Source: GCA-2725625 sp964574215
GTDB taxonomy: Bacteria > Pseudomonadota > Alphaproteobacteria > Rhodospirillales > UBA2165
Direction: 5' to 3'
NCBI GenBank assembly: GCA_964574215.1
Contig: CAZNLR010000021.1
Coordinates: forward strand, 1-64,000
DNA length: 64,000 nucleotides
The notes beneath the pieces are model-generated. The model was not told where the DNA came from and did no database searches. It was given only the letters and a program-made list of their open reading frames with translations. Numbering within the stretch: position 1 is the stretch's first letter; each line of letters begins with the position of its first letter. Both the position numbers and the translations under genes were made by a program. This document shows positions 45,003 to 54,131 of this stretch, one piece after another.

Positions 45003-46426
45003 TGGTCCGGCCACTCCTTGGATTGCGCATCAGTAAATGTTTTTACCGCTTTCTCGAGAATATCATCCGGCACCTTGGAACGCGGCAATGTTGGCTTGGG
45101 AACGCCGATAAATTCCGATTGCGGCAAAGTTGCGTCGACCCCAATTTTGGAAACCGTTCTGGCTCCGGAAGGCATCGATGGATCAAGAGGCGATCCGGAG
45201 AGCCCCGACAGTTGAATACTGTCCCGTTCCCACTGTACCCGCGTTGCCAGCGCCCAATTCATATCCCGATCACTGAATATATCAATGTCGCTGTCGACGG
45301 ATATGGCCATTTTCAGGCGGCGATACGAGAGCACCGCCGTCAATACTTCGCGCGCTTCTCCGGCCAACGGATCGGACAGCTGCAAATAAGCGTGATACCG
45401 CCGCCCGCTCACCGGCACATGGATGGTGGTTAGGGCCGGCGATACTTCACGCGCCATGCCATAGAGTTTTCCCTCCATCATCATATTGTCGGGCACCACC
45501 ATGTCGGTCAGGCCGCTGCCGTAATCATGATATATGGCATTTTTGCGCATGGTGATGCAGGAAACTTCGCAGAATGGCGCTAAGACTTGCGGGCCCGTAT
45601 AACCGTGATATTCACCAAAGGGGCCGTCGGGCTCGAACTTGTCTTTCGGTATCCACCCCTCCACGACGATTTCGGCATCCGCCGGCACCATGATTTTATC
45701 ACCGTGCGTGACAGACGGCACCAATCGCAAAGGCTCACCGAGAAAACCGCCGACCGTCGACCAATGACTTTGCGGGTAATCCTGTTTGACCTGACTGCCG
45801 ATGGAAACGGCGGGATGATGGCCGATCCAAAAAACAATCGGGCAGTCCTCGCCACGGGCCCAATATTTCCTCATGTTCCGGGCATTGTGGGAGGAGGGTA
45901 CCGCATAATAGGTCATTTTCCGCGGTCCCTTGATCCAGCATCGTTGAATAGCCGTATTGTCGGTCCCGGTGTCAGGGTCATAGGTCGTCGCATGAGCAGC
46001 GGTCAGATAGCGGCCTGGATCGTAAATATGTTGTTTAAGAGCCGGCAGTTTTTCGAGATCACAGTCGCCGCCTTCAAGAACGATTTCCTGCACAGACGCA
46101 TCATTCGAGGGAACAAAAACCGGATCGATCCCGCTTGATATGCGTTGATACAAATCGGGCGCAGCCAGCTTGTGATCGGGTATCCCTAATACCTTCGCCG
46201 TTAACTCTCTACTCGCCGTCATATTGCAGATAATGGGAATATCCGACACATTGCCGTCAGGCATCCTCGGACTATCGATCAAAATAACCGGATAAGCCCC
46301 CGCCCGATCGCCGGCATGCTGTAGAGCCGTTATCTCATGTTCTACCGCATAGTCGCCCTCAGGCCGCCAAACCGCGTCAGAATATTCAGCCAGAAATGAT
46401 CTGAGATCCTTGTTTGCCAACATCAA
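44999..46426 (-). CDS. UbiD-family prenylated-FMN decarboxylase, second copy
   Basis: A 475-residue UbiD-family enzyme. The catalytic region reads PDGPFGEYHGY near residue 272, with Asp where the usual first Glu of EGPFGE stands. AIQRCWIKGPRK near residue 163 holds the likely Arg. Overlaps the zinc-ribbon gene by four bases. Size and HGY motif resemble aromatic-acid decarboxylases of the VdcC/AroY type more than ubiquinone UbiD. No ubiX in the window. It should add or remove CO2 on an aromatic or unsaturated acid handled by this cluster. Confidence 0.87.
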   Translation of the reverse strand: MMLANKDLRSFLAEYSDAVWRPEGDYAVEHEITALQHAGDRAGAYPVILIDSPRMPDGNVSDIPIICNMTASRELTAKVLGIPDHKLAAPDLYQRISSGIDPVFVPSNDASVQEIVLEGGDCDLEKLPALKQHIYDPGRYLTAAHATTYDPDTGTDNTAIQRCWIKGPRKMTYYAVPSSHNARNMRKYWARGEDCPIVFWIGHHPAVSIGSQVKQDYPQSHWSTVGGFLGEPLRLVPSVTHGDKIMVPADAEIVVEGWIPKDKFEPDGPFGEYHGYTGPQVLAPFCEVSCITMRKNAIYHDYGSGLTDMVVPDNMMMEGKLYGMAREVSPALTTIHVPVSGRRYHAYLQLSDPLAGEAREVLTAVLSYRRLKMAISVDSDIDIFSDRDMNWALATRVQWERDSIQLSGLSGSPLDPSMPSGARTVSKIGVDATLPQSEFIGVPKPTLPRSKVPDDILEKAVKTFTDAQSKEWPDQ

Positions 46427-46809
46427 TCAGCCTTCACAGGTAAAATTCATATCTTTGCTATATTCTTATAATAAAATAACCAATTAGGCAATATTGTTAG
46501 CTCGAACGGTGTTCATCATGATCCAGGCATACGACGATAAATACTTGGTACTATTTCCTGATGAAAGGGCCCAAATTTACATATCTATAAGTTGAGACAA
46601 AACACAATTTTGGTTCGCCGGGTCTAATAGAATGCGCCGCTGGAAAATCCAATTTCCAATACACTTGTTTCACTCAATTTGGCATCACGCCCAACGGTTC
46701 TATTGCACGTTGAAAAAAGTAGAATCCCGACCCAAAAGGCTTGATCCATATCATGGAAAAGGAACTGCAGAATTTAAATAATGAGTACGATCATAGTCCG
46801 GGGCTTTGA
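46427..46809. other. Non-coding gap between divergent UbiD and kinase genes
   Basis: Holds an AT-rich promoter-like stretch near 46451-46480 and a 25-codon frame at about 46518 that I do not accept as a gene. No clear dyad or terminator seen. Confidence 0.5.
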
Positions 46810-49800
46810 ATGGTATTGAACCGCACGATAGCCGTGCTGATACTCATTATGACATCGGTGGCTTTGACCATTGTCGGGGCCACCTTTGGGATTCTTTATG
46901 AGACGGCTTTCAATGAAAAAACCGCGAGTCTGGTTCAGATTGCGAAAAGCCAGTCCCGGCTGATCGAAGCCATCGGCGGTCACCGGTCAATGGAAAATCC
47001 AGCGAATGCCTTGGAGCGCACATTCAAGCAAATATTGGCGGCGCGGGAAAAGTATGAAGGTTTCGGCGAATCCGGTGAGTTCGTTCTCGCTCAACGGAAG
47101 GGCGATTCAATTGCCTTCGTTCTCCGGCATCACCATTCTGACACCGATAAACCGGCGCCGGTGCCTTGGTCGGCGGCGGATGCCGAACCGATGCGGCTGG
47201 CATTGTCTGGTAAATCGGGTTCGGTGGTCGCGCTCGATTACCGCGGTGTTGAAGTGCTGGCGGCCTATGAACCTGTGGCCGTGTTCGATCTCGGGATCGT
47301 CGCCAAAGTTGATATGGCGGAAATCAGGTCGCCGTTTCTCAAGGCCGCCTTATTAATTGCAATAATTGCCGTCATTCTAATCGGCATCGGAACGATCCTA
47401 TTTTTCAAAGCCAGTAATCCATTGGTAAAAAATTTAGTCGATAGCGAAGCGCGATTCCGTGATTTTGCCAAAGTCTCGGCTGATCGATTCTGGGAGATGG
47501 ATGAAAATCTGAAACATACGTTCATGTCGTCGCCGGTTAAAAACCTGGACCTGCCGGTTGACTATATGATTGGCAAGTCCCCCTGGGAGGCCGAGGGCGT
47601 AGATGCCGAGGACGAAAAATGGGTTGAATATCGTAAAAATATGGAAGCCCATCACGCCATCGATAATTGCCGGTTGTCGTGGGAAAAATCACCTGGCAAA
47701 TCCGCCTATATTCGGTTTTCGGCAATTCCGATTTTCGACGACAAAGGAACATTTGCCGGCTATCGGGGAACCACAGTTGACGAAACCGCGGAAGTGGAGG
47801 CCCGTCAGTCAAGCGAGACGGAGCAGCAAAAGCTGTATAACGCCATTGAAAAGGCCCCGGATGGCATCATTCTGTGGGATGCCGACGACCGTTTTGTCTT
47901 TTGCAATCAAAAATTCAAAGACATGCGCCCGGACGTCGTCACACATATTTATCCCGGCATAAAATACGAAGAACTGATCAGGCAGGTCATCAGTTCCGAG
48001 AATTTCTGGCGGGAAGTCGACAATGTCGACCGGGAAATCGAGAAACGGCTTGCCGAATACCGATCGGAAAAATTGAGTTGGGATGTGGCGCTCAGTTCGG
48101 GCAAGTGGATTACCGTCCGAAAAAGTATTCTTCCCGACGGAAGTCTGATTTCTTTTCACACCGATATTACGGCCCGCAAACTTGCCGAAGACAGCCAAAG
48201 AAATTTATTCGACTACGCCAGCGATTCCATTTTTGTATCCGATCCCGTAACGAGAAAATTTATTGACGTTAACAACAATGCCGCCGATCGGCTGGGGTAT
48301 AGCCGGGAAGAACTTCTTCAGCTTGGATACGCGGATATAACCGATCCGGATATCGATATTTCACCGATTTTAGAGGAACTTAAGCGCACGGGGAAAGTCC
48401 AGGCCGAGACCGTGCATATCAGAAAAGACGGATCGAAAATGCCTGTCGAGGTTACTTCCCGGTTGATCGATCTTGGTGAAAACCGGGTGCAGCAAACCTT
48501 TGTGCGCGATATTTCCGGACGTAAGCGAATCGAGTCGGTTCTAAAAGAAAGTGAGGAGCGTTTTTCAAAAGCCTTCCAAGCCAGCCCGATGATGCAGTCC
48601 ATAAGCAGGCTCGATGACGGCGCCATTGTCGATGTAAATAAATCGTGGCTTTCTAACCTCGATTTCACCAGGGACGAAGTAATCGGCAAAACGGCCAAGG
48701 AACTTAATCTGACGGTCGATTTTTCCATGGAAATACGTTCCACCCTGATCGATAAAATTCTTGAATCCAGAGCGCCGGTAAAGTTTGAGGGCAAGTTGAG
48801 GCAGAAAAACGGCAAGGTCCTCGAATTCGATTCAACGGCCGATATCATTGAGATCGGTGGAGCGGAACATCTGCTGCTGGTCTCCGAGGATGTGACGGAA
48901 CACAGGAGAGTCGAAAGAGCGGTAAAGGAAAGTGAAGAAAGGTTCAGGGCGATATTCCAATCGACGCCCGCCATGGTTTCGATTTCCACGGAAACCGGGT
49001 CGGAGATTCTGGAAGTCAATGAAACCTGGTTGCGGACCCTCGGCTACGAAAGGGACGAAGTGGTGGGAAAGACCCCCTTCGGACTGGAAATGTTGATTGA
49101 TCCTGACATTCGTCCCAAGGCGACCCGTCAATTGAATGACGAAGAAAATGTTGTCGTCGAGACCCAGTACAGAACAAAAACGGGGGAAATACGCGATTTT
49201 ATTGTTAGCGGAAAAAAGATTTATTTCGATGAAAAGGATTGCATCCTCTTTGTATCCCAGGACATAACGGCCGAAAAAGCACGCGAAGATCACCTTCGAC
49301 ACGCGCAAAAAATGGAGGCGGTGGGTCAATTGACCGGCGGTCTTGCACACGACTTTAACAACCTACTTCTAACGGCCATTGGCAATATTGAAATCATTGA
49401 AGAGAACGTGGAGGACGCACCCCAGCTCAAAGAACGGACTCGGGCCGCCAAGCGGGCCGTTCAAAAAGGCGCCGAGTTGACCAAACGGCTTCTGGCTTTT
49501 TCACGGAAACAGCAACTCAACCCTGTACCTACGGATGTTAGCCGTCTCGCCAATGAATTACGGGTAATGATCAGACGCATTTTGCCGGAAAATATTGATG
49601 TCATCTGGCATCAACCGCCCAATCTTTGGCCTGCGCTGGTCGATGCCAACCAGTTGGAAAACGCAATTCTCAATTTGGCATTGAACTCCAAGGACGCCAT
49701 GGTGGCGGGCGGCACCATCACGATCTCCAGCGCTCAACAAACCTTGGTCGAGGGCCAGTTACCGAATATTCCCGACGCCCAGTGCGGAGAGTTTGTGACC

Positions 49801-50463
49801 GTAACGGTCGAAGATACAGGCATGGGAATTCGTCAGGCGGAACTGGACAAAATTTTTGATCCTTTCTTCACCACCAAAGGAGTCGGCGAAGGGAGCGGTT
49901 TGGGGCTCAGCATGGTTTACGGTTTCGTGCGCCAGTCCGGCGGATTTATAGATATCGACAGTGAGCCGGCCGAAGGGACCAGAATTACCCTTTATCTGCC
50001 GCGCGCTGAAAGTGATCTGGAAACCGTCAAACACAGTGAAGGAAAAATCGAAACAGTTGCTGCAAATTCGAAAAAAGGATTTTCAGGCCGGGACAAACGC
50101 GTGCTGGTGGTGGAAGACGAGCCTATGGTGCGGGAGATTACCATCAGCCTGTTGGAGTTGCTTGATTTCGACGTTACCGACGGTGGCGACGGGGACAATA
50201 TCGACGACTTCCTTGACAAAGAAGAGTTCGATCTCGTCTTGTCCGATGTCGTGCTATCCAACAGATTATCGGGACCGGATGTTGTGGAAACGGTCTTGAA
50301 GCGGCACGAATCGGCAAAAGCGCTTTTGATGACGGGATATGCGGAACAGGATGTCATCCGGTCGGCGGACGGCGACCTCAAATATCCGGTTATTACCAAG
50401 CCGTTCGGTAAAGAAGAACTGACAAAAAAATTGGAGGAAGTATTTCGACAATCGGAATATTGA
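46810..50463 (+). CDS. Membrane hybrid histidine kinase with multiple PAS domains
   Basis: A 1217-residue sensor. Two membrane helices (about 7-30 and 178-200) flank a periplasmic sensor region. Then come about five PAS/PAC repeats (residues 210-820), each ending with a DIT/DVT or DETA motif, then HisKA with GGLAHDFNN (phospho-acceptor His847), a HATPase domain (NLALNSKDAM, DTGMGI, GSGLGLSMVYG) and a C-terminal receiver with Asp1146 (LVLSDVVLS). The AHDFNN H-box fits kinases of the NtrB-like HWE-adjacent group. The next gene encodes an Hpt protein, so a phosphorelay His847-Asp1146-Hpt is likely. Signal unknown. Confidence 0.93.
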   Translation: MVLNRTIAVLILIMTSVALTIVGATFGILYETAFNEKTASLVQIAKSQSRLIEAIGGHRSMENPANALERTFKQILAAREKYEGFGESGEFVLAQRKGDSIAFVLRHHHSDTDKPAPVPWSAADAEPMRLALSGKSGSVVALDYRGVEVLAAYEPVAVFDLGIVAKVDMAEIRSPFLKAALLIAIIAVILIGIGTILFFKASNPLVKNLVDSEARFRDFAKVSADRFWEMDENLKHTFMSSPVKNLDLPVDYMIGKSPWEAEGVDAEDEKWVEYRKNMEAHHAIDNCRLSWEKSPGKSAYIRFSAIPIFDDKGTFAGYRGTTVDETAEVEARQSSETEQQKLYNAIEKAPDGIILWDADDRFVFCNQKFKDMRPDVVTHIYPGIKYEELIRQVISSENFWREVDNVDREIEKRLAEYRSEKLSWDVALSSGKWITVRKSILPDGSLISFHTDITARKLAEDSQRNLFDYASDSIFVSDPVTRKFIDVNNNAADRLGYSREELLQLGYADITDPDIDISPILEELKRTGKVQAETVHIRKDGSKMPVEVTSRLIDLGENRVQQTFVRDISGRKRIESVLKESEERFSKAFQASPMMQSISRLDDGAIVDVNKSWLSNLDFTRDEVIGKTAKELNLTVDFSMEIRSTLIDKILESRAPVKFEGKLRQKNGKVLEFDSTADIIEIGGAEHLLLVSEDVTEHRRVERAVKESEERFRAIFQSTPAMVSISTETGSEILEVNETWLRTLGYERDEVVGKTPFGLEMLIDPDIRPKATRQLNDEENVVVETQYRTKTGEIRDFIVSGKKIYFDEKDCILFVSQDITAEKAREDHLRHAQKMEAVGQLTGGLAHDFNNLLLTAIGNIEIIEENVEDAPQLKERTRAAKRAVQKGAELTKRLLAFSRKQQLNPVPTDVSRLANELRVMIRRILPENIDVIWHQPPNLWPALVDANQLENAILNLALNSKDAMVAGGTITISSAQQTLVEGQLPNIPDAQCGEFVTVTVEDTGMGIRQAELDKIFDPFFTTKGVGEGSGLGLSMVYGFVRQSGGFIDIDSEPAEGTRITLYLPRAESDLETVKHSEGKIETVAANSKKGFSGRDKRVLVVEDEPMVREITISLLELLDFDVTDGGDGDNIDDFLDKEEFDLVLSDVVLSNRLSGPDVVETVLKRHESAKALLMTGYAEQDVIRSADGDLKYPVITKPFGKEELTKKLEEVFRQSEY

Positions 50464-50543
50464 TTTCTCGTTTTGACGCTTCTCATTTTCAGCCGCCAAA
50501 GTTAAAATCCATCTCGATCTTGATCCTAAGGACGACTCGGTAA

Positions 50544-51662
50544 ATGGCCAAAGACCACAATCTTGAAGATGTTCTCGCGCAGTTGCGCGTTGAGTTTATT
50601 GAGAACAGCGGTGACAAGCTGGATCTGGTCGACCAGAAAATAGAACAATTGTTCATTGCCGATGACAAGTGGCAAGACCATTACATCGAATTTCAACGGC
50701 AAATCCATTCTCTGAAAGGATCGGCAGGCAGCTACGGATTTCATTCGGTTAGCGAGATCGCCCATAGTCTGGAAGACTATTTGGAAACCTCGATTCAATT
50801 GGCCACCGATGAACTGAACGACGTCCAGGCTTATGTGGATCAGATCCGCTGGGTCTTGGAAAGCGGCAAAGAGCCGGCCGAAAAGGAGACGGCGGAAATT
50901 CTCAGACGCCTGCCGGCGCCCAACAAGGCGGCATTTTCCACTCAGGAAATTCGCCATATCCCGGTGTTGCTGGTTATGCCCTACAATATTCAGCGTAAAA
51001 TTGTCGCCAGTGAATTGGTGTCCTGCGGGTTTCGCGTATATATGGCGGAAACCGGCGTTCGGGCCATAGAACTGGCGCTGATCCATCTGCCGACGATCGT
51101 TATATCCGATTACTATATCGGTGACATGACGGGACGTGATCTGGCGTCTGTCTTCCTGGCCATAGAAGCAACCAAGAATATCAATGTCGGTCTGATGACG
51201 AGCAATGAAGTCGATGACAGCCGGTTCAGCGATCTGCCGGATCAGGTCAAAATTTTGCGAAAGGGAGAACCTTTTTCTGAAGACCTTGCCGAATGTTTGC
51301 TGGATTGGCGGGTGTTTATCAAGGACGCTAGGGATTCAAAAGCCAAGCAGGAGCGGACGCACCTGCGGGTTAATTTTGATGGCGGCGTAACGGTTTTGCT
51401 TGGTGACGACGAAAGACGCGGAAACGTCAATGATATATCGGCAGGCGGCATGTCGGTCAATTTTCCATCGAAAGAGGCCGGGAACGATATATCTTTTGAG
51501 CGTGGCGATAGCGTTACTTTGGATGTCGATGAATTAAGTTCCGTATCCGGCCGCATTGTTCGAGCGGACAAACATGACATCGCGATCCGTTTCGACTTTG
51601 ATCAGAAGCTGGAGGATCGATTGTTGGCGGAAATTATGGCCGCGACGGATAAAATGGTCTAG
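50544..51662 (+). CDS. Hpt - receiver-like - PilZ protein
   Basis: A 372-residue protein of unusual make-up. Residues 1-110 form an Hpt domain with HSLKGSAGSYGF (phospho-His55). Residues 139-255 are receiver-like with Asp189 in VISDYYI, but the acidic pair at the start is replaced (LLVMPYN) and the usual Thr/Ser context is weak, so phosphorylation is doubtful. Residues 270-368 form a PilZ domain: ERTHLRV with the RxxxR pattern and NDISAGGMSV, which together bind c-di-GMP. It follows the hybrid kinase by 80 bases and probably takes its phosphate. Links phosphorelay to c-di-GMP. Confidence 0.87.
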   Translation: MAKDHNLEDVLAQLRVEFIENSGDKLDLVDQKIEQLFIADDKWQDHYIEFQRQIHSLKGSAGSYGFHSVSEIAHSLEDYLETSIQLATDELNDVQAYVDQIRWVLESGKEPAEKETAEILRRLPAPNKAAFSTQEIRHIPVLLVMPYNIQRKIVASELVSCGFRVYMAETGVRAIELALIHLPTIVISDYYIGDMTGRDLASVFLAIEATKNINVGLMTSNEVDDSRFSDLPDQVKILRKGEPFSEDLAECLLDWRVFIKDARDSKAKQERTHLRVNFDGGVTVLLGDDERRGNVNDISAGGMSVNFPSKEAGNDISFERGDSVTLDVDELSSVSGRIVRADKHDIAIRFDFDQKLEDRLLAEIMAATDKMV

Positions 51663-51819
51663 CTGCCTACGGACAAGGATTTCGAATTCCCCGCTTCTCC
51701 TCACGGATTTTTCCCCGATTGACGAAACTGTTACCGGTGCGGTCATTGCGTTCTACCCCAAGGTCTTCTAAATGAAGAGAGATCAGTAGTATGCCGGTTA
51801 TTTGAGGACGAATATTTAC

Positions 51820-52416
51820 ATGCAACTCTCAACGCGAATATACGCCCCAATCCTTTTATGGCTGCCTTTGATGGCCGCCGCCGTTACGTCATCGGACGGG
51901 TGGGCGAAAGGGCCCGCACTGACCGGTCAGGTTCAGGAATTTCAGCTGGCGCCCAGCACGCGGGCTCGACCGGCCACGTCTTGGAAAAACGCCGAAGGAA
52001 AAAAAATCTCCCTGGCCGATTTTTCCGGCAAGGTGGTGATGATAAATTTTTGGGCGTCATGGTGCGCTCCGTGCATCCGTGAACTGCCGTCAATCGATCG
52101 GTTGCAGGCGCATTTAGGCGGCGACAAATTCACTGTGGTCGCCATTAGTATTGATCGCGGCGGCAAACCGGTGGCGCGGCGTATGTTGAAAAGGATAAAT
52201 TCTAAGAATCTGGCTCTTTATTTGGATCGGGACAGTTCCACGGCGCGCAGTCTCGGTGTCCGCAATATGCCGACCACCATCGTTTACGACCAAAAAGGGC
52301 GCGAAGTGGGTAAATTGGAGGGTGGCGCGGAATGGGATTCGGCAGAGGCCGTCGCCTTACTCAAATACTTTATCGATAATCCGGAGTATGCCGACAAGTT
52401 GCCCCAAAAAAAATAG
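51820..52416 (+). CDS. TlpA/ResA-like thiol-disulfide oxidoreductase
   Basis: A 198-residue thioredoxin-fold protein with an N-terminal signal or anchor helix (PILLWLPLMAAAV), so it acts in the periplasm. The active site is WASWCAPCIRELP and the cis-proline is in NMPTTIVYD. Such proteins reduce cytochrome c or cytochrome-oxidase cysteines. I chose ATG 51820; a TTG at 51802 is in frame. Stands between signalling genes with no cytochrome genes near, so its partner is not evident. Confidence 0.9.
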   Translation: MQLSTRIYAPILLWLPLMAAAVTSSDGWAKGPALTGQVQEFQLAPSTRARPATSWKNAEGKKISLADFSGKVVMINFWASWCAPCIRELPSIDRLQAHLGGDKFTVVAISIDRGGKPVARRMLKRINSKNLALYLDRDSSTARSLGVRNMPTTIVYDQKGREVGKLEGGAEWDSAEAVALLKYFIDNPEYADKLPQKK

Positions 52417-52460
52417 GGAATAACAGGGGTTTAACCCAGGCGCATGGGCCGGATATCAAA

Positions 52461-52853
52461 TCAATTCGACGAATTTTCCTGAAGAATTTTATCGATGGTC
52501 GAACGTAGTTTTTCCATGCGCACCGGTTTGAACAGGAGCGTAAGGCCCTTATTCTCCGCTTCACCGACGGCCGTTTTCGAGACGTCTCCGGTAAACAAAA
52601 TGGCCGGCGTTTCACTGCCGAATTTCTCTCGCAGGTCGTCAACAATTTCAATGCCTGTCAATTCTCCCGGCAGGCGATAATCGGCGATAATAAGGTCAGG
52701 CGGCGTTGTCAGGCTGTCTCTGAATTCTGCAAAACCCTGTTCACCCGGACCCATATAGGCATGAACAAGCATCTCATAGCCGAAATGTTCAAGGTAATCG
52801 GCCATGGCCTGAAGTATCGCCGGCTCGTCGTCTATGGCGACAATTCGCGTCAT
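52461..52853 (-). CDS. Single-domain response regulator
   Basis: A 130-residue CheY-like receiver with all key residues: acidic pair in AIDDEP (Asp8, Asp9), phospho-acceptor Asp58 in IIADYRLPG, Thr/Ser in ILFTGD and Lys109 in LLFKPV. No output domain. It could shuttle phosphate in the relay of the kinase at 46810. The YRLPGE.TG stretch after the Asp resembles receivers found in hybrid kinases. It converges with the TlpA gene. Confidence 0.92.
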   Translation of the reverse strand: MTRIVAIDDEPAILQAMADYLEHFGYEMLVHAYMGPGEQGFAEFRDSLTTPPDLIIADYRLPGELTGIEIVDDLREKFGSETPAILFTGDVSKTAVGEAENKGLTLLFKPVRMEKLRSTIDKILQENSSN

Positions 52854-53117
52854 TCCTGCAAGTTACTCCCTCGAGATTATAAACCGTGCGGTCGGCTGGT
52901 TTTTTTGTTGCCTAAATATCTAACATTATTAATCGTACTTTCATAGAAATTATCCAATTAATCCAATAACTTCTATCGGCAGACGGCTTTATTTTCCGGC
53001 ACAGCGGACAAAACGCCTATCCATGATAGAATAAATCGCTGCAATAACGCTATATGAGTTTTACAACGAGCAAATCGGACCGGATATGGTCATGATTCGA
53101 GAATCTGAAGCGGGATT

Positions 53118-53486
53118 TTAAAAATTGAATTCGGTGCTGTCCGCTGCCGAAGGAGACATATCAATTTCGGCATTTTCAACGATGATGCCGGGAAAATGGT
53201 CGCTCAGTTTTTCTTCGGCGGTGTGGGACGTCATACCCATTGGCGCGAGAATTCGGTAGGTAACCATGTCCAACTCTTTTAAGAACAACTTGTCGGATAT
53301 CGTGAAACCCATTAGAGCGGCATCCTGCGCAAAGTTCTCCGGCGCTTCAATTACGACCAACCCTACGGGCTGGCCTTTCGCTGATGTCGTCGACGCGTAG
53401 GCGAATTTGGAGAATTGCCAGCCGCCGGTAGCGGCAGATAACATGCCAAGGGCCAATATCACCACAATCATTATTCGTTTGCTCAT
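53118..53486 (-). CDS. Secreted orphan peptidase-prodomain-like protein
   Basis: A 122-residue protein with an N-terminal signal or anchor (residues 4-22). The body has a pattern like the N-terminal prodomain region of secreted S8 (subtilisin-type) peptidases: a GF.......LKELDMVTYRILAPMG stretch, then an A..KL....PG.I.ENAEI segment. In those proteins the region precedes the catalytic domain and acts as chaperone or inhibitor. Here no peptidase domain follows, and no S8 gene is in the window. The likeness is by eye only. It may be a free-standing inhibitor or unrelated. Confidence 0.5.
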   Translation of the reverse strand: MSKRIMIVVILALGMLSAATGGWQFSKFAYASTTSAKGQPVGLVVIEAPENFAQDAALMGFTISDKLFLKELDMVTYRILAPMGMTSHTAEEKLSDHFPGIIVENAEIDMSPSAADSTEFNF

Positions 53487-53624
53487 CGAACTTTCCTCTC
53501 CGGTTCGATGATGACACTAGTTCCTCTATGTGTATCCGGGATAAACGGGATAAAACAAAGATATGAATGCTTGTAACATTCAAATATATCAAATAACGAA
53601 TTGTTTTATATAAAGAAAATACTT

Positions 53625-54038
53625 TTACTTATATTCTGTGATATCACCGAAGGTGACAACGATGCCGTCATCCAATTTTACGCCGGTAATACGGAACCAT
53701 CCCTGGTGGTCGTCATCGCCAAAATGATGTTCATGCTCCATGGACTGGCCGGACTCGACGACACTTACGTAGCGGTCGAACAGACCGTTTTCCCGATCAC
53801 CGGGAACGACTTCAAGAAGGCGGGCGCCCAAGAGGTCCTGCTGCGACCGTCCAAGCATTTGCTCTGCCATGAAATTCACCAAAAGCCATTCGAAATCGGC
53901 AATCTCGCCGTCGTCGTTTCTGATGGCCTTGAGGGCCATAATACCGTTTAGGGAACTTTGCACGACCCGGGCCAACAGGTCTCTTTCGTACTCGACCGAC
54001 CCGGAAGAAACCGCCGGCCTGTCACTTTGCTCCGTCAT
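53625..54038 (-). CDS. Single PAS-domain protein
   Basis: A 137-residue protein that is little more than one PAS domain (about residues 20-137). It begins with YERDLLARVVQSSLNGIMAL, has FEWLLVNFMAEQMLGRS in the core, and ends with IVVTFGDITEYK, the PAC end found in sensor proteins. No kinase or cyclase domain follows. I chose ATG 54038 with AAGGGG upstream; the frame extends to 54113. It could be a soluble sensor partner for one of the nearby signalling proteins. Confidence 0.75.
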   Translation of the reverse strand: MTEQSDRPAVSSGSVEYERDLLARVVQSSLNGIMALKAIRNDDGEIADFEWLLVNFMAEQMLGRSQQDLLGARLLEVVPGDRENGLFDRYVSVVESGQSMEHEHHFGDDDHQGWFRITGVKLDDGIVVTFGDITEYK

Positions 54039-54131
54039 ATCCGGCCCCTTTGCCCCAATAATTGATCCAGGCTTCAATATCACCAAGTCTAGGCTACGGT
54101 GAAAAATGGTCAAGTCTTTCTATTTTAAGGG

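Noticed and set aside
46518..46595. 25-codon frame upstream of the kinase
   Set aside because: Too short and without a ribosome site.
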